Shown here: one piece after another, positions 1-7,058 of the stretch
Layout: each line of letters begins with the position of its first letter
Position numbering within the stretch: the stretch's first letter is position 1
DNA from: VRUE01 sp963703335
GTDB taxonomy: Bacteria > Actinomycetota > Thermoleophilia > Solirubrobacterales > 70-9
Direction: 5' to 3'
Assembly: GCA_963703335.1 (NCBI GenBank)
Contig: OY969812.1
Location: 620,001-684,000 of the forward strand
Length of the DNA: 64,000 bases
Notes under the pieces: model-generated
What the model saw: only the letters and a program-made list of their open reading frames with translations
The model's database searches: none
What the model was told of the DNA's origin: nothing
Made by a program: the position numbers and the translations under genes

Positions 1-1429
1 AAGCATCCGGCGACCGCTTCCCCTGCCCGAATCCGCAGAAGGCACAACCGACCACACAGATGTTCGTGAAGTTGATGTTCCGATTGACGACAAACGTGAC
101 CCGGTCCCCGGCCAGCTCCATCCGCAGCTCATCCGCAGCCACCCGCATCTCCTCAACGACCTCAGGTCGCATCTCGGAAAACAAAGCCGTCAGCTCATCC
201 TCGGAGAGCTCCGCGCCCTCACGACCCTTCTCGATCGCTTTGGGCGCCAGCTCCCCATCGATCGTCTCTTCGCTCCTCCGCCCAGACCCGCTCCGCGGAA
301 TGAAGCTCCAATACTTCAGCTTGATCACGTCAAGGACCCCTTGCTCCATCCACTCCGGATCCATGTACTGGGGATAGACACAGAGCCTCTCGGTCAGCGC
401 ATACCCCTTAGGCGCAAGCTCCTTCCGCACCTCGTGGGGACTCGGAAATGCGTGCTCAGGAGAGATGTGGTCGCCATTCGCCGAAAGCCCGCCGAGATCA
501 GTAGCCCCCGCCTCCACAAGCTCACCCCAAGCATCAGAGAGATTCGGCGGCACCTGCACCCCCACATCCGGCATCAGCCGCTTGCACTCGGAGATCAGCC
601 GCTTGATGTCGTCAACCCCGATGGGACTCGCCCACGAGGGAGCCGGAAGGGACGGCGGGGACCCCTCTGATGGGACCTCGCGAAGCGACTCAGCTACGGA
701 CCCTTCACCACGGCTTCGCTGCGTAGCCCCATCAGAGGGGTCCCCGCCGTCCCCCCACCTCTCGCGGGAAGCCTCGTCGGCGATATCCGCCACTTCAGCC
801 CCGTAGTACCGAGGATGCGGCACGAAGTTCTGGAGGATGACCTCCTGCAGATGTCCGTATTGCTCGTGTAGCTCGGCCAGCGCTTCAAGCGAGGCAATCT
901 GCTCTTCATCGCTCTCGCCAATGCCAACGAGAATGCCGCTGGTGAAGGGAATCTTGAGTTTTCCCGCAGCCTCGATCGTGGCCAGGCGCCGCTTCGGATG
1001 CTTGGTCGGCGACCCGGCGTGCACGGTGTCCATCAGCCGCTCCGAGACGGACTCGAGCATCAGGCCCTGCGAAGCGGTGACCTCGCGCAGGCGAGCCAGA
1101 TCGTCGTGCTCGAGGACGCCGATATTGGTGTGCGGGAGCATGCCCCGCTCCAGCGCTCGTTCGCACGACCAGACGACATAGGACGTGAAGTCCTCGTGCC
1201 CCCACTCGGCCAGCTTGGCCGCGACCACGGGGTTGACCTCGGGCCGCTCGCCAGTGAGCACCAGCAGCTCCTTGGCGTTGCGCTTCAGCGCCTCGTCGAG
1301 CAGCTTTTCGACCTCCTCAGGCGACCGGATGTGCGCCTGGTGGGTGGCAAACGCGCAGTACTTGCAGTAGCACTGGCAAGTGCGCGAAAGCGAAAGCGTG
1401 TAGTTCCGCGAGAAGGTAACCCGGCGCAC
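1..1429 (-). CDS. fbiC: FO synthase (fused CofG-CofH), 3' end beyond window
   Basis: Radical-SAM enzyme that makes FO (7,8-didemethyl-8-hydroxy-5-deazariboflavin), the chromophore of coenzyme F420. No stop occurs in this frame down to base 1, so the gene is cut by the left edge. The CofG half begins almost at the N-terminus with the [4Fe-4S] motif Cys18-x3-Cys22-x2-Cys25 (CQCYCKYC), followed by TGERPEV and, late in the domain, IQ/VQVPPNL-type and GATDLGGLS motifs. The CofH half starts with a second CxxxCxxC (CVVGCAFC, about residues 458-465). The start chosen is GTG at 1429, just after the aquaporin terminator hairpin; no strong ribosome site is visible, so the start is uncertain. An insertion of about 35 residues (about 226-261), rich in Gly, Ser and Pro, interrupts the CofG half and is encoded by a perfect-arm palindrome (649-753). 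Confidence 0.93.
   Translation of the reverse strand, partial: MRRVTFSRNYTLSLSRTCQCYCKYCAFATHQAHIRSPEEVEKLLDEALKRNAKELLVLTGERPEVNPVVAAKLAEWGHEDFTSYVVWSCERALERGMLPHTNIGVLEHDDLARLREVTASQGLMLESVSERLMDTVHAGSPTKHPKRRLATIEAAGKLKIPFTSGILVGIGESDEEQIASLEALAELHEQYGHLQEVILQNFVPHPRYYGAEVADIADEASRERWGDGGDPSDGATQRSRGEGSVAESLREVPSEGSPPSLPAPSWASPIGVDDIKRLISECKRLMPDVGVQVPPNLSDAWGELVEAGATDLGGLSANGDHISPEHAFPSPHEVRKELAPKGYALTERLCVYPQYMDPEWMEQGVLDVIKLKYWSFIPRSGSGRRSEETIDGELAPKAIEKGREGAELSEDELTALFSEMRPEVVEEMRVAADELRMELAGDRVTFVVNRNINFTNICVVGCAFCGFGQGKRSPDA
649..753. repeat. 105-bp palindromic element inside fbiC
   Basis: Two perfect 26-bp inverted arms (649-674 and 728-753) enclose a 53-bp centre that holds further short inverted pieces (GCGAAGC/GCTTCGC). 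The total is 105 bp, exactly 35 codons, and the fbiC frame reads through it without a stop. The peptide it adds is low in complexity and lies between recognisable CofG blocks, before the conserved segment with QVPPNL. This looks like an in-frame insertion of a mobile or dispersed palindrome, comparable in principle with the palindromic elements known inside Rickettsia genes. The stem sequence around CGGGGACCCCT resembles that of the intergenic palindrome at 3999-4066. Confidence 0.85.
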
Positions 1430-1442
1430 CGGGGGGAAGCTA

Positions 1443-1474
1443 CCGCACGCGCCGTCTAGGACCGGCGCGTGCGG
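1443..1474 (-). terminator. GC-rich hairpin after aquaporin gene
   Basis: Perfect 12-bp inverted repeat (1443-1454 and 1463-1474) with an 8-nt loop, lying between the stop of the aquaporin gene and the start of fbiC, both read leftward. There is no clear T-run, so it may be a GC-hairpin terminator as is common in high-GC actinobacteria. Confidence 0.6.
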
Positions 1475-1492
1475 CGCAAAGCCGAGAGGCGG

Positions 1493-2239
1493 CTAGGAGG
1501 CGGCGGAAGCGACCGGCTTGGTCCGCTCCGGAGGCTCGGTCGGTGCCTTACCGCCGGCCTCGAGCACGAAGCGGAAGACGGCCGCAGCAAGCAACGAACC
1601 GACGATCGGACCGACAAGGTAGGGCCAAACGCCGCCCCACTCATTGCCGACCAGGGCCGGGCCGAACCAGCGCGCCGGGTTGAACGAGCCGCCGTCGAGC
1701 GGACCGCCGACCATGACGATGAAGCCGAGCGTGGTACCGATCGCGAGCGGCGCCCAGTCCTTGATGCTCTTCTTCGAGTAGACGGCCGCGAGGATGACGA
1801 GGACTAGGCAGAAGACGCCCACCGCCTCGATGATCGCGCCCTGGAAGTTGCCGCCAAGCAGACCGCTTACTTCAACGGCGCCGTAGTTCGTCGCGCGACC
1901 CTCGTCGAGCAGCAGACCCTTGCAGAGCAGCGCGCCGAGCACGCCGCCGGAAAGCTGGGCAAGCATGTAAATCAAGCTGTCGATCGAAGAAATCCGTTTG
2001 ATCGCCCAGGCCGCGAGCGTGACCGCGGGATTGAAATGCCCACCGCTGACCACGCCGAACATGACGATCAGGCCAAATAGCAGGAAGGCATGGACGAGTC
2101 CGATCACAGCGAAGTCCGACCCAAACTGGGCCTGTTCGCCGGTCGAGACGAAGAGCACGACGACGCTGGTGATGAAGAACACCAGCAAGAAGGTGCCAAT
2201 TAGCTCAGCCAGATATGCCGCAAGTCCTCGTTCCTGCAC
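1493..2239 (-). CDS. Aquaporin (MIP family water channel)
   Basis: Integral membrane channel of 248 residues, the usual length for the family. Two half-repeats each carry the NPA signature: HFNPAVTLAAW in the first half and SFNPARWFGPAL in the second. The residue after the second NPAR is not the Asp typical of glycerol facilitators, and the SFNPAR-FGPA context matches AqpZ-type water channels, although other small solutes cannot be excluded. The GTG start at 2239 is preceded by a strong ribosome site (GGAGGAG). The C-terminal tail is Pro/Ser/Ala-rich and cytoplasmic by prediction. It stands alone, with a hairpin terminator behind it. Confidence 0.92.
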   Translation of the reverse strand: MQERGLAAYLAELIGTFLLVFFITSVVVLFVSTGEQAQFGSDFAVIGLVHAFLLFGLIVMFGVVSGGHFNPAVTLAAWAIKRISSIDSLIYMLAQLSGGVLGALLCKGLLLDEGRATNYGAVEVSGLLGGNFQGAIIEAVGVFCLVLVILAAVYSKKSIKDWAPLAIGTTLGFIVMVGGPLDGGSFNPARWFGPALVGNEWGGVWPYLVGPIVGSLLAAAVFRFVLEAGGKAPTEPPERTKPVASAAS

Positions 2240-2322
2240 TCTCTCTCCTCCTAGATCCCTGATTCGACTGGGGCGGCGCCAGTCTACCCATATTGAGCGA
2301 ATGAAATAGGTTGCCCGGCTAG

Positions 2323-3279
2323 ATGAAGTTGGTTGCCGCGCTGCTGGCGGCCGCCTCGCTGCTCGTCGGTCTTGCCGGCTGCGGCGGGAGCGGCGCTGAA
2401 CCGGGCGCGCCTGTCGGCGCGACGATCGTGCTCGACTTTACGCCGAACGCGGTGCACTCGGGTATCTACGCAGCCGTGCGCGAGGGCTTCTACCGCGACG
2501 AAGGGATCGACCTGACGATCCGCCAGCCGGGCGCCTCGACCGACGCGCCGAAGCTGCTCGCGGCCGGTCGCACCGACTTCGCCATCCTCGACATCCACGA
2601 CCTCGGCATCGCTCGCGAGCATGGCCTCGACCTAGTCGGCACGATGCCCATCGTGCAGCGCCCGCTCGCCGCTGTCATCGCTCGCGCCGACAAAGGGGTC
2701 GCACGCCCCAAGGACCTCGAAGGCAGAAACGTTGGCGTTACCGGCCTGCCCTCCGACGAAGCCGTAGTCGATTCCGAGGTAAGCGCCGATGGGGGCGACC
2801 CAGCCCGAGTCAAGCGAACGACGATCGGTTTCAACGCGATCGCCTCGCTGGCCGCCGCCAAGGTCGACGCGGCGACCGGCTTCTGGAACGCCGAGGGGGT
2901 TGCCCTGCGCCACCAAGGGATTCCGATCCGGATCTTCAAGGTCGATCGTTACGGGGCTCCCCCTTACCCCGAGCTCGTGATCGTTGCCTCGCACCAGACG
3001 GTCGAGCGCGACCCCGCCCTAGTTCAGGGACTGCGCGATGCCACGGCGCGGGGTTATGAGCTCGTCGGCGACGATCCAGAGCAAGCGCTCGACGAGCTGC
3101 TCACCGCGGTCCCCAGCCTCGATCGGCCTGAACAGGCCGCGCAGCTGAAAGCCCTACTTCCCGACTTGCGACCGGCGCCCTTCGACCCAGCCGTGCTGCA
3201 CGCCTGGGCCAGGTGGGACCTCGAGCACGGCCTGCTCAAACGACCGCTGGACGTCGATGCGGCGTTCGAGGAACCCTGA
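2323..3279 (+). CDS. ThiY/NMT1-like substrate-binding lipoprotein
   Basis: Exported solute-binding lipoprotein: N-terminal signal with lipobox LAGC, then the motif DFTPNAVHSGIYAA, which is typical of the NMT1/THI5-like family that binds thiamine pyrimidine precursors (ThiY, ThiX systems) and related nitrate/sulfonate/riboflavin binders. Length (318 residues) fits a complete periplasmic binding protein. No permease or ATPase gene lies beside it, so its transporter partners must be elsewhere. No TPP riboswitch is recognisable in the short upstream region. The precise ligand is not settled by sequence; a pyrimidine such as HMP or its formylamino precursor is the best guess. Confidence 0.8.
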   Translation: MKLVAALLAAASLLVGLAGCGGSGAEPGAPVGATIVLDFTPNAVHSGIYAAVREGFYRDEGIDLTIRQPGASTDAPKLLAAGRTDFAILDIHDLGIAREHGLDLVGTMPIVQRPLAAVIARADKGVARPKDLEGRNVGVTGLPSDEAVVDSEVSADGGDPARVKRTTIGFNAIASLAAAKVDAATGFWNAEGVALRHQGIPIRIFKVDRYGAPPYPELVIVASHQTVERDPALVQGLRDATARGYELVGDDPEQALDELLTAVPSLDRPEQAAQLKALLPDLRPAPFDPAVLHAWARWDLEHGLLKRPLDVDAAFEEP

Positions 3280-3309
3280 GCCAAGCTGTTTGCAGATACC
3301 CTTGAGCAC

Positions 3310-3672
3310 GTGAGCCTGGCCGCCGACTTCCAAGAAGTGCTCGACGCGATGCCGCCCGACTGGACCGACCTCGAGCTCGACCTGCGCATCGACGACGAGA
3401 GCCGCTATGTCGACACGGCGGTGGCCCTGAGCCAAATCAACGCCCAGCCTTACTCGAAGGCCGAGTGGGACTGGCGCCTGCTCGTCGCCCACAGCTTCGG
3501 TCACGCCGCCGCGGCGGAGACGGTCAAGGGCACCCTCGCCAAGCTCGACGCCGAAGGCGTCAGCGGCGCGATGCAGCTGCGCGAGGTGCGCGAGGGCCGG
3601 GCCGAGATCGTGCCGATGTGGGGCCGCCCCGAGAGCGTCCGCGAGGAGTTCCGCGAACGCCGCTCGCTCTAG
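3310..3672 (+). CDS. Conserved-looking hypothetical protein
   Basis: A 120-residue soluble protein with acidic, helical composition, starting at GTG 3310. I recognise no family. The stop (TAG at 3670-3672) overlaps the GTG start of the next small gene, so the two are probably translated together, downstream of the ThiY-like lipoprotein. Codon use (G/C in third positions) matches the neighbours, which supports it as a real gene. Confidence 0.65.
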   Translation: MSLAADFQEVLDAMPPDWTDLELDLRIDDESRYVDTAVALSQINAQPYSKAEWDWRLLVAHSFGHAAAAETVKGTLAKLDAEGVSGAMQLREVREGRAEIVPMWGRPESVREEFRERRSL

Positions 3673-3995
3673 TGGCCCGGGTCGTCGCGGTCGCCGCCGA
3701 CCTGCTGCTCGGCAGCAAGGTAGAAGCGATGCTCGCCGCCGCTGGCCACGAGGTAGCGCTCGTGCCAGCGCTTGCCCAAGCGCCACTAGACGGCGCCGAC
3801 CTCCTCGTCGCCGATCTGGACAGTGCGAGCCCGGCGGCGCTGGTCGAGCTCGGCATCCCCATCCTCGGCTACTACTCGCACGTCGACACCGAGACGCGCG
3901 AAGCAGCCAAAGCAGCCGGCGTCGACCTCGTCGTCCCCCGCTCCCGCATGGCCCGCGAACTCCCGGACCTCGCAGCAAGCCTTCTCGACTCCTGA
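3672..3995 (+). CDS. Small receiver-like/Rossmann-type protein
   Basis: A 107-residue protein from a GTG at 3672 that shares a base with the previous stop (TAGTG). It begins ARVVAVAADLLLGSKVEAML and has the alternating hydrophobic strand/helix pattern of a CheY-like or small Rossmann fold, with ADLLVADLD and GIPILGYYSH resembling receiver strands beta3 and beta4. Whether the phospho-acceptor aspartate is functional cannot be told. It ends just before a large palindrome that also serves the convergent DtxR gene. Function unknown. Confidence 0.65.
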   Translation: MARVVAVAADLLLGSKVEAMLAAAGHEVALVPALAQAPLDGADLLVADLDSASPAALVELGIPILGYYSHVDTETREAAKAAGVDLVVPRSRMARELPDLAASLLDS

Positions 3996-3998
3996 GGT

Positions 3999-4066
3999 GG
4001 GGCGAGCGGGGACCCCTCCGACGAGCCTCCCCGCTGTTGCTCGGCGGAGGGGTCCCCGCTCGCCCC
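3999..4066. repeat. Palindromic element, likely bidirectional terminator
   Basis: Perfect 22-bp inverted repeat (3999-4020 and 4045-4066) around a 24-nt centre, between two convergent genes. The centre (ACGAGCCTCCCCGCTGTTGC) is nearly the same as the centre of the palindrome at 6965-7031 read on the other strand, while the outer stems differ; this marks both as members of one repeat family rather than chance terminators. Confidence 0.8.
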
Positions 4067-4068
4067 TG

Positions 4069-4536
4069 CTAGCCGCTCCGCTTCGAAGGAGGCTTCAAAT
4101 CGGGACCCGGAATCGGCGTCCCATGCGGGTCGTGGCTCGGCTCCCCGAGCTTCGCCGCGATCAACAGCTCGAGATCCTCGGAGATGTAGTGCTCGAGCAC
4201 CTCGGCCTCGGCGTGGACGCGATCCTCGGGCATGCCGAGCGCCTCGGCGAGATAGGCCTCGATCAGCCGGTGATGGCGAATCACCTCGAGCGCGACCTTC
4301 TCCCCCGCCGGGGTCAGCGTCACGCCCTTGTAGGGGAGGTAGTCGACCAGACCGAGGTCGGCGAGACGCTTGAGCATCGAGGTTGCCGTCGCGGGCGTCA
4401 CCCGCAGGCGCGCCGCCAGCTCGCCGTTTGACACCGGCCCGGGGCGATCGGCCGAGAGGGCGTAGATCGCCTTCGCGTAGTCCTCGATTGCCTCGGTGGC
4501 CGGTGCTCGCCGCGGGTCACCACCGGAGACCGCCAT
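4069..4536 (-). CDS. DtxR/MntR-family metal-dependent repressor
   Basis: Metal-sensing transcription regulator of 155 residues. The N-terminal winged helix (about residues 15-75) shows the DtxR pattern IEDYAKAIYAL, VSNGELAARLRVTPATATSMLKRL and a wing LVDYLPYKGVTLTPAG. It is followed by the metal-binding and dimerisation region (HHRLIEAYLAEALGMP, HAEAEVLEHYIS) with the expected Glu and His ligands. It lacks the SH3-like third domain of full-length DtxR/IdeR, so it is closer to MntR. Its ATG shares one base with the stop of the ZIP transporter gene (TGATG), making it the last gene of the oxidase-ZIP-regulator operon, where it probably represses its own operon through the boxes at 6917-6951. Confidence 0.9.
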   Translation of the reverse strand: MAVSGGDPRRAPATEAIEDYAKAIYALSADRPGPVSNGELAARLRVTPATATSMLKRLADLGLVDYLPYKGVTLTPAGEKVALEVIRHHRLIEAYLAEALGMPEDRVHAEAEVLEHYISEDLELLIAAKLGEPSHDPHGTPIPGPDLKPPSKRSG

Positions 4537-5771
4537 CAGATCGAGACCAGGAGGCCGGTGAAATAGAGCAGGGCGATGCCGGCGAGCATTCCGGCAACCG
4601 AGAGCGGGTGCAGGATGCGCCCGTCGCCGTCGCGCATCGCCGGCGCGATCTGCACGATCACCTGAGCGATCGCCCCGACGCCGACGCCGAAGAGCAGCGC
4701 CGCCAAGCTCGGGTTAAAAGCAGCCGCCCCGATCCAGGCGCCGAGCACTGCCGGCGCGCCGGCGATCAGGCCAAGCGTCGCGAGGCGCCCGAGCCCCACC
4801 GTCGCCTGGGATCCAGCCTCCTCGCGCAGCGGCGCCACGATCGCCAGTCCCTCGGTGGTGTTGTGGATCGCGAAACCGACGACGAGGAAGGCGCCGAGCG
4901 CCAGCGCCCCAGTCGCATAGGAAGAACCGATCGCGAGGCCCTCGCCGAGGTTATGGAGACCGATCCCGGTCGCGACCAGCAGCGCCATGTAGATGCCGCC
5001 CTGAGCCGAGGGGCTATCGGCGGAGCCAGCGAGCCGGCTGCGCCGCCGGCCCAGATACGCATCGATCGCGGCCAGGACCAGGTAGGCGACCAGCGCCCCC
5101 ACGAAGACCAAGGTCGAACCGCCGAAGGCGCTCGGCGCCCCAGCGGCGATATCCAGCCCCTCCAGCGCCGCATCGATCGCCAGCAGCGCCAGCAGGCCGA
5201 CCGTGAAGGCGATCAGGGCGCCAATCCAGCGCGCGTCCACGCGACGGATGAAGGGCAGCCAGAGCATGCCGAGGCTGACCGGAATGATGCCGACGTAAAC
5301 GCCAAGCAGGGCCATCAGGCCGAAGAAGCTGAGGTCAGCATCAGGGGTTTCCACCGCAACCGGGATTTCGGCGTCGATCGTGCCGCCCGCGGAGGTGAGC
5401 ACGAAGATCTCGTATGCCTCGCCCTCGATCCACGGGTAGGAGATCTTCAGCGTGGTCGAGCCGAGCCGGCCGATCTCCTCGCCGTCGCTGGTCGTGAAGG
5501 GTGCGTAGGCGTCGTTGACCGCCACTTGTGCGACCGAAACCGGGTCTGGGCCGTCGTTGCGCAGGGTCAACTCGATCTCCCCCGGCTTCAGCACCGTGCG
5601 CTCGACCGCCACTTCCTCCAGCGGCGGCCCGGTGCGATCGCCAAGGCCGGGCCCGCTGAGCAGGGCGAAGGCACCGATCGCAGCCCCGATCAGGGCGAGC
5701 GGAAGCAGGCCCAGCACCCAGGCAGGCAGGCGGCCGCCGGAGAGTCGCTCAGCTTGGCTACCCGCCTCCAT
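4536..5771 (-). CDS. ZIP-family divalent metal transporter with extracytoplasmic domain
   Basis: Membrane protein of 411 residues. After a first transmembrane helix (about 17-40) there is an outward beta-rich domain of roughly 90 residues (VERTVLKPGEIELTLRNDGPDPVSVAQV), then about eight helices. The metal-site helices carry the ZIP signatures HNLGEGLAIG and HNTTEGLAI. ZIP proteins import Zn, Fe or Mn; the extra N-terminal domain is unusual for a plain ZIP and could handle metal delivered by the neighbouring secreted multicopper oxidase. The start ATG overlaps the oxidase stop and the stop overlaps the regulator start, so the three genes form a tightly coupled operon. Confidence 0.88.
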   Translation of the reverse strand: MEAGSQAERLSGGRLPAWVLGLLPLALIGAAIGAFALLSGPGLGDRTGPPLEEVAVERTVLKPGEIELTLRNDGPDPVSVAQVAVNDAYAPFTTSDGEEIGRLGSTTLKISYPWIEGEAYEIFVLTSAGGTIDAEIPVAVETPDADLSFFGLMALLGVYVGIIPVSLGMLWLPFIRRVDARWIGALIAFTVGLLALLAIDAALEGLDIAAGAPSAFGGSTLVFVGALVAYLVLAAIDAYLGRRRSRLAGSADSPSAQGGIYMALLVATGIGLHNLGEGLAIGSSYATGALALGAFLVVGFAIHNTTEGLAIVAPLREEAGSQATVGLGRLATLGLIAGAPAVLGAWIGAAAFNPSLAALLFGVGVGAIAQVIVQIAPAMRDGDGRILHPLSVAGMLAGIALLYFTGLLVSI

Positions 5772-6925
5772 CAGGTGGGATCTCCCTGACCGCCCCAGGG
5801 CAACTCGCAGTAAGCGGCGGCGGCCGAGGCGGCGGCCATCCGCGAGGGATCGCCGACGCGGAAGAAGCCGGACCAGCCGAGCTCGGCGAACTCGCTGACG
5901 TGGGCGTGGAACATGTAGTCGCCGTTGAAGGGGAACTTCATCTCCAGGATCGCCCGCTGGCCCTGGCCCTGGATCACGGTGTCGGTGTACTCGCTCGGCT
6001 CGAGCGAGGTGCCGGTTGGGTAGTACTGGAAGAAGTTGGCGTGGACGTGGAAGGAGTTGATCGGGTCGAACTCGAGCGCGTTGACCAGGTAGACCCGTAC
6101 TAGCTCGTCGCGCCCCACCCCGATCGGCTCGTTGACGTAGTGGAAGCCGACCGTGTTGACCGCGTAGACCTCGTTGGAGAGGTCGAAGTTGGTGTCGAAG
6201 CCGTTCATCACCATCACCATCTCGTCGGCTTCCGGGCGACCCTGCTTCGGATCGATGATGAAGGCGCCGTAGAGGCCGCGCGAGATGTGGCTCGCGAGCG
6301 GCGAGACGTGGCAGTGGTAGAGATGGCAGCCGAAGGGCTCGGCGTCGAACTCATAGGTGAACTCCGAGCCCGGCTCGACCGCGCCGCCGCCGCGGTTTTC
6401 GCCGATCCCTGGCATGCCGTCCATCAGCGCCGCGTGAATGCCGTGGAAGTGCATCGTGTGGGGGTGCTCGGAAGCGTTGACGAAGCGCAGGCGCAGGCGC
6501 TCCCCCTCGCGGGCGCGCAGGGTCGGGCCCGGGACGCGCCCGTTGTAAGTCCAGGCCTCGTACTTGACCCCCGGCGCCACTTCGATCTCCTTGTCCTGAG
6601 CGACGATCTTCCATTCGCGGACCACGCGCCCGCTGGCCAGGCGCCGCGTCTTGCCGTAATCGAAATCCCGCAGCAGCTCGGTTGGGTTGAAGCCGTTGGC
6701 GCGGTGGTCGACCGTGGCACCAGGCGCGAAGCCAGCGTGGACAAAGTCGCCGTGTCCAGCGTGGTGCGCCGGTGCGGCACCGGCGCCTCCGGGGCCACCC
6801 GAGCCACGCGGCAGAAACCCGTGCACGAGCGGCAAACTCGCGCCGGCGGCCAACGCACCGCCCAGCATCTTTCGCCGGCTGATGCCGGACCTTGGCCCGT
6901 CGGTTCCGGTAGCTGATTTAGACAC
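5771..6925 (-). CDS. Exported two-domain multicopper oxidase
   Basis: Secreted copper enzyme of about 384 residues. A twin-arginine export signal (SRRKMLGGALAAGASLPL) is followed by a His-rich stretch and two cupredoxin domains. Copper motifs seen in order: HTMHFHGIH, HLYHCHVSPLASH (type 1 Cys and His), NSFHVHANFF and FHAHVSEF. The two-domain layout resembles copper nitrite reductases and small laccases; the type 1 Met position of nitrite reductase appears to be Leu (HISRGLYG). I place the start at GTG 6925; an ATG at 6946 is also open but would put both regulator boxes inside the coding region. It heads the oxidase-ZIP-DtxR operon, so a role in Mn or Fe oxidation and homeostasis is likely. 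Confidence 0.87.
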   Translation of the reverse strand: MSKSATGTDGPRSGISRRKMLGGALAAGASLPLVHGFLPRGSGGPGGAGAAPAHHAGHGDFVHAGFAPGATVDHRANGFNPTELLRDFDYGKTRRLASGRVVREWKIVAQDKEIEVAPGVKYEAWTYNGRVPGPTLRAREGERLRLRFVNASEHPHTMHFHGIHAALMDGMPGIGENRGGGAVEPGSEFTYEFDAEPFGCHLYHCHVSPLASHISRGLYGAFIIDPKQGRPEADEMVMVMNGFDTNFDLSNEVYAVNTVGFHYVNEPIGVGRDELVRVYLVNALEFDPINSFHVHANFFQYYPTGTSLEPSEYTDTVIQGQGQRAILEMKFPFNGDYMFHAHVSEFAELGWSGFFRVGDPSRMAAASAAAAYCELPWGGQGDPT

Positions 6926-6951
6926 GCCTAAAAGATTTTGACACATCTAAA
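6917..6951 (-). promoter_or_regulatory. Tandem DtxR-type operator boxes
   Basis: Two 16-bp boxes start 19 bp apart at the head of the metal operon: TTTAGGCGTGTCTAAA (6917-6932 on the minus strand) and TTTAGATGTGTCAAAA (6936-6951). Both are imperfect palindromes of the form TTTAG-N6-(T/A)AAA, similar to MntR and DtxR boxes. The operon itself encodes a DtxR-family regulator, so autoregulation is the natural reading. Confidence 0.65.
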
Positions 6952-6964
6952 AGACGGTTGGGTA

Positions 6965-7031
6965 GGGCAACGGGGAGGACCCCGAACGAGCAACAGCCGG
7001 GGAGGCTCGTTCGGGGTCCTCCCCGTTGCCC
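6965..7031. repeat. Palindromic element with 27-bp arms
   Basis: Perfect 27-bp inverted repeat (6965-6991 and 7005-7031) with a 13-nt loop, between divergent genes, so a terminator role is not needed here. On the minus strand its centre (ACGAGCCTCCCCGGCTGTTG) matches the centre of the element at 3999-4066, but the arms outside that core are different while still pairing perfectly. Confidence 0.8.
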
Positions 7032-7058
7032 CCGACCGGCGCTTCCTAGAATTGGGGG

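Noticed and set aside
2240..2322. TPP riboswitch before the ThiY-like gene
   Set aside because: The gap is too short and lacks the CUGAGA thi-box pattern.
4383..5789. 468-residue open frame on the plus strand
   Set aside because: It is antisense to the ZIP transporter and multicopper operon, has low-complexity Arg/Gln/Ala-rich sequence and no family features.
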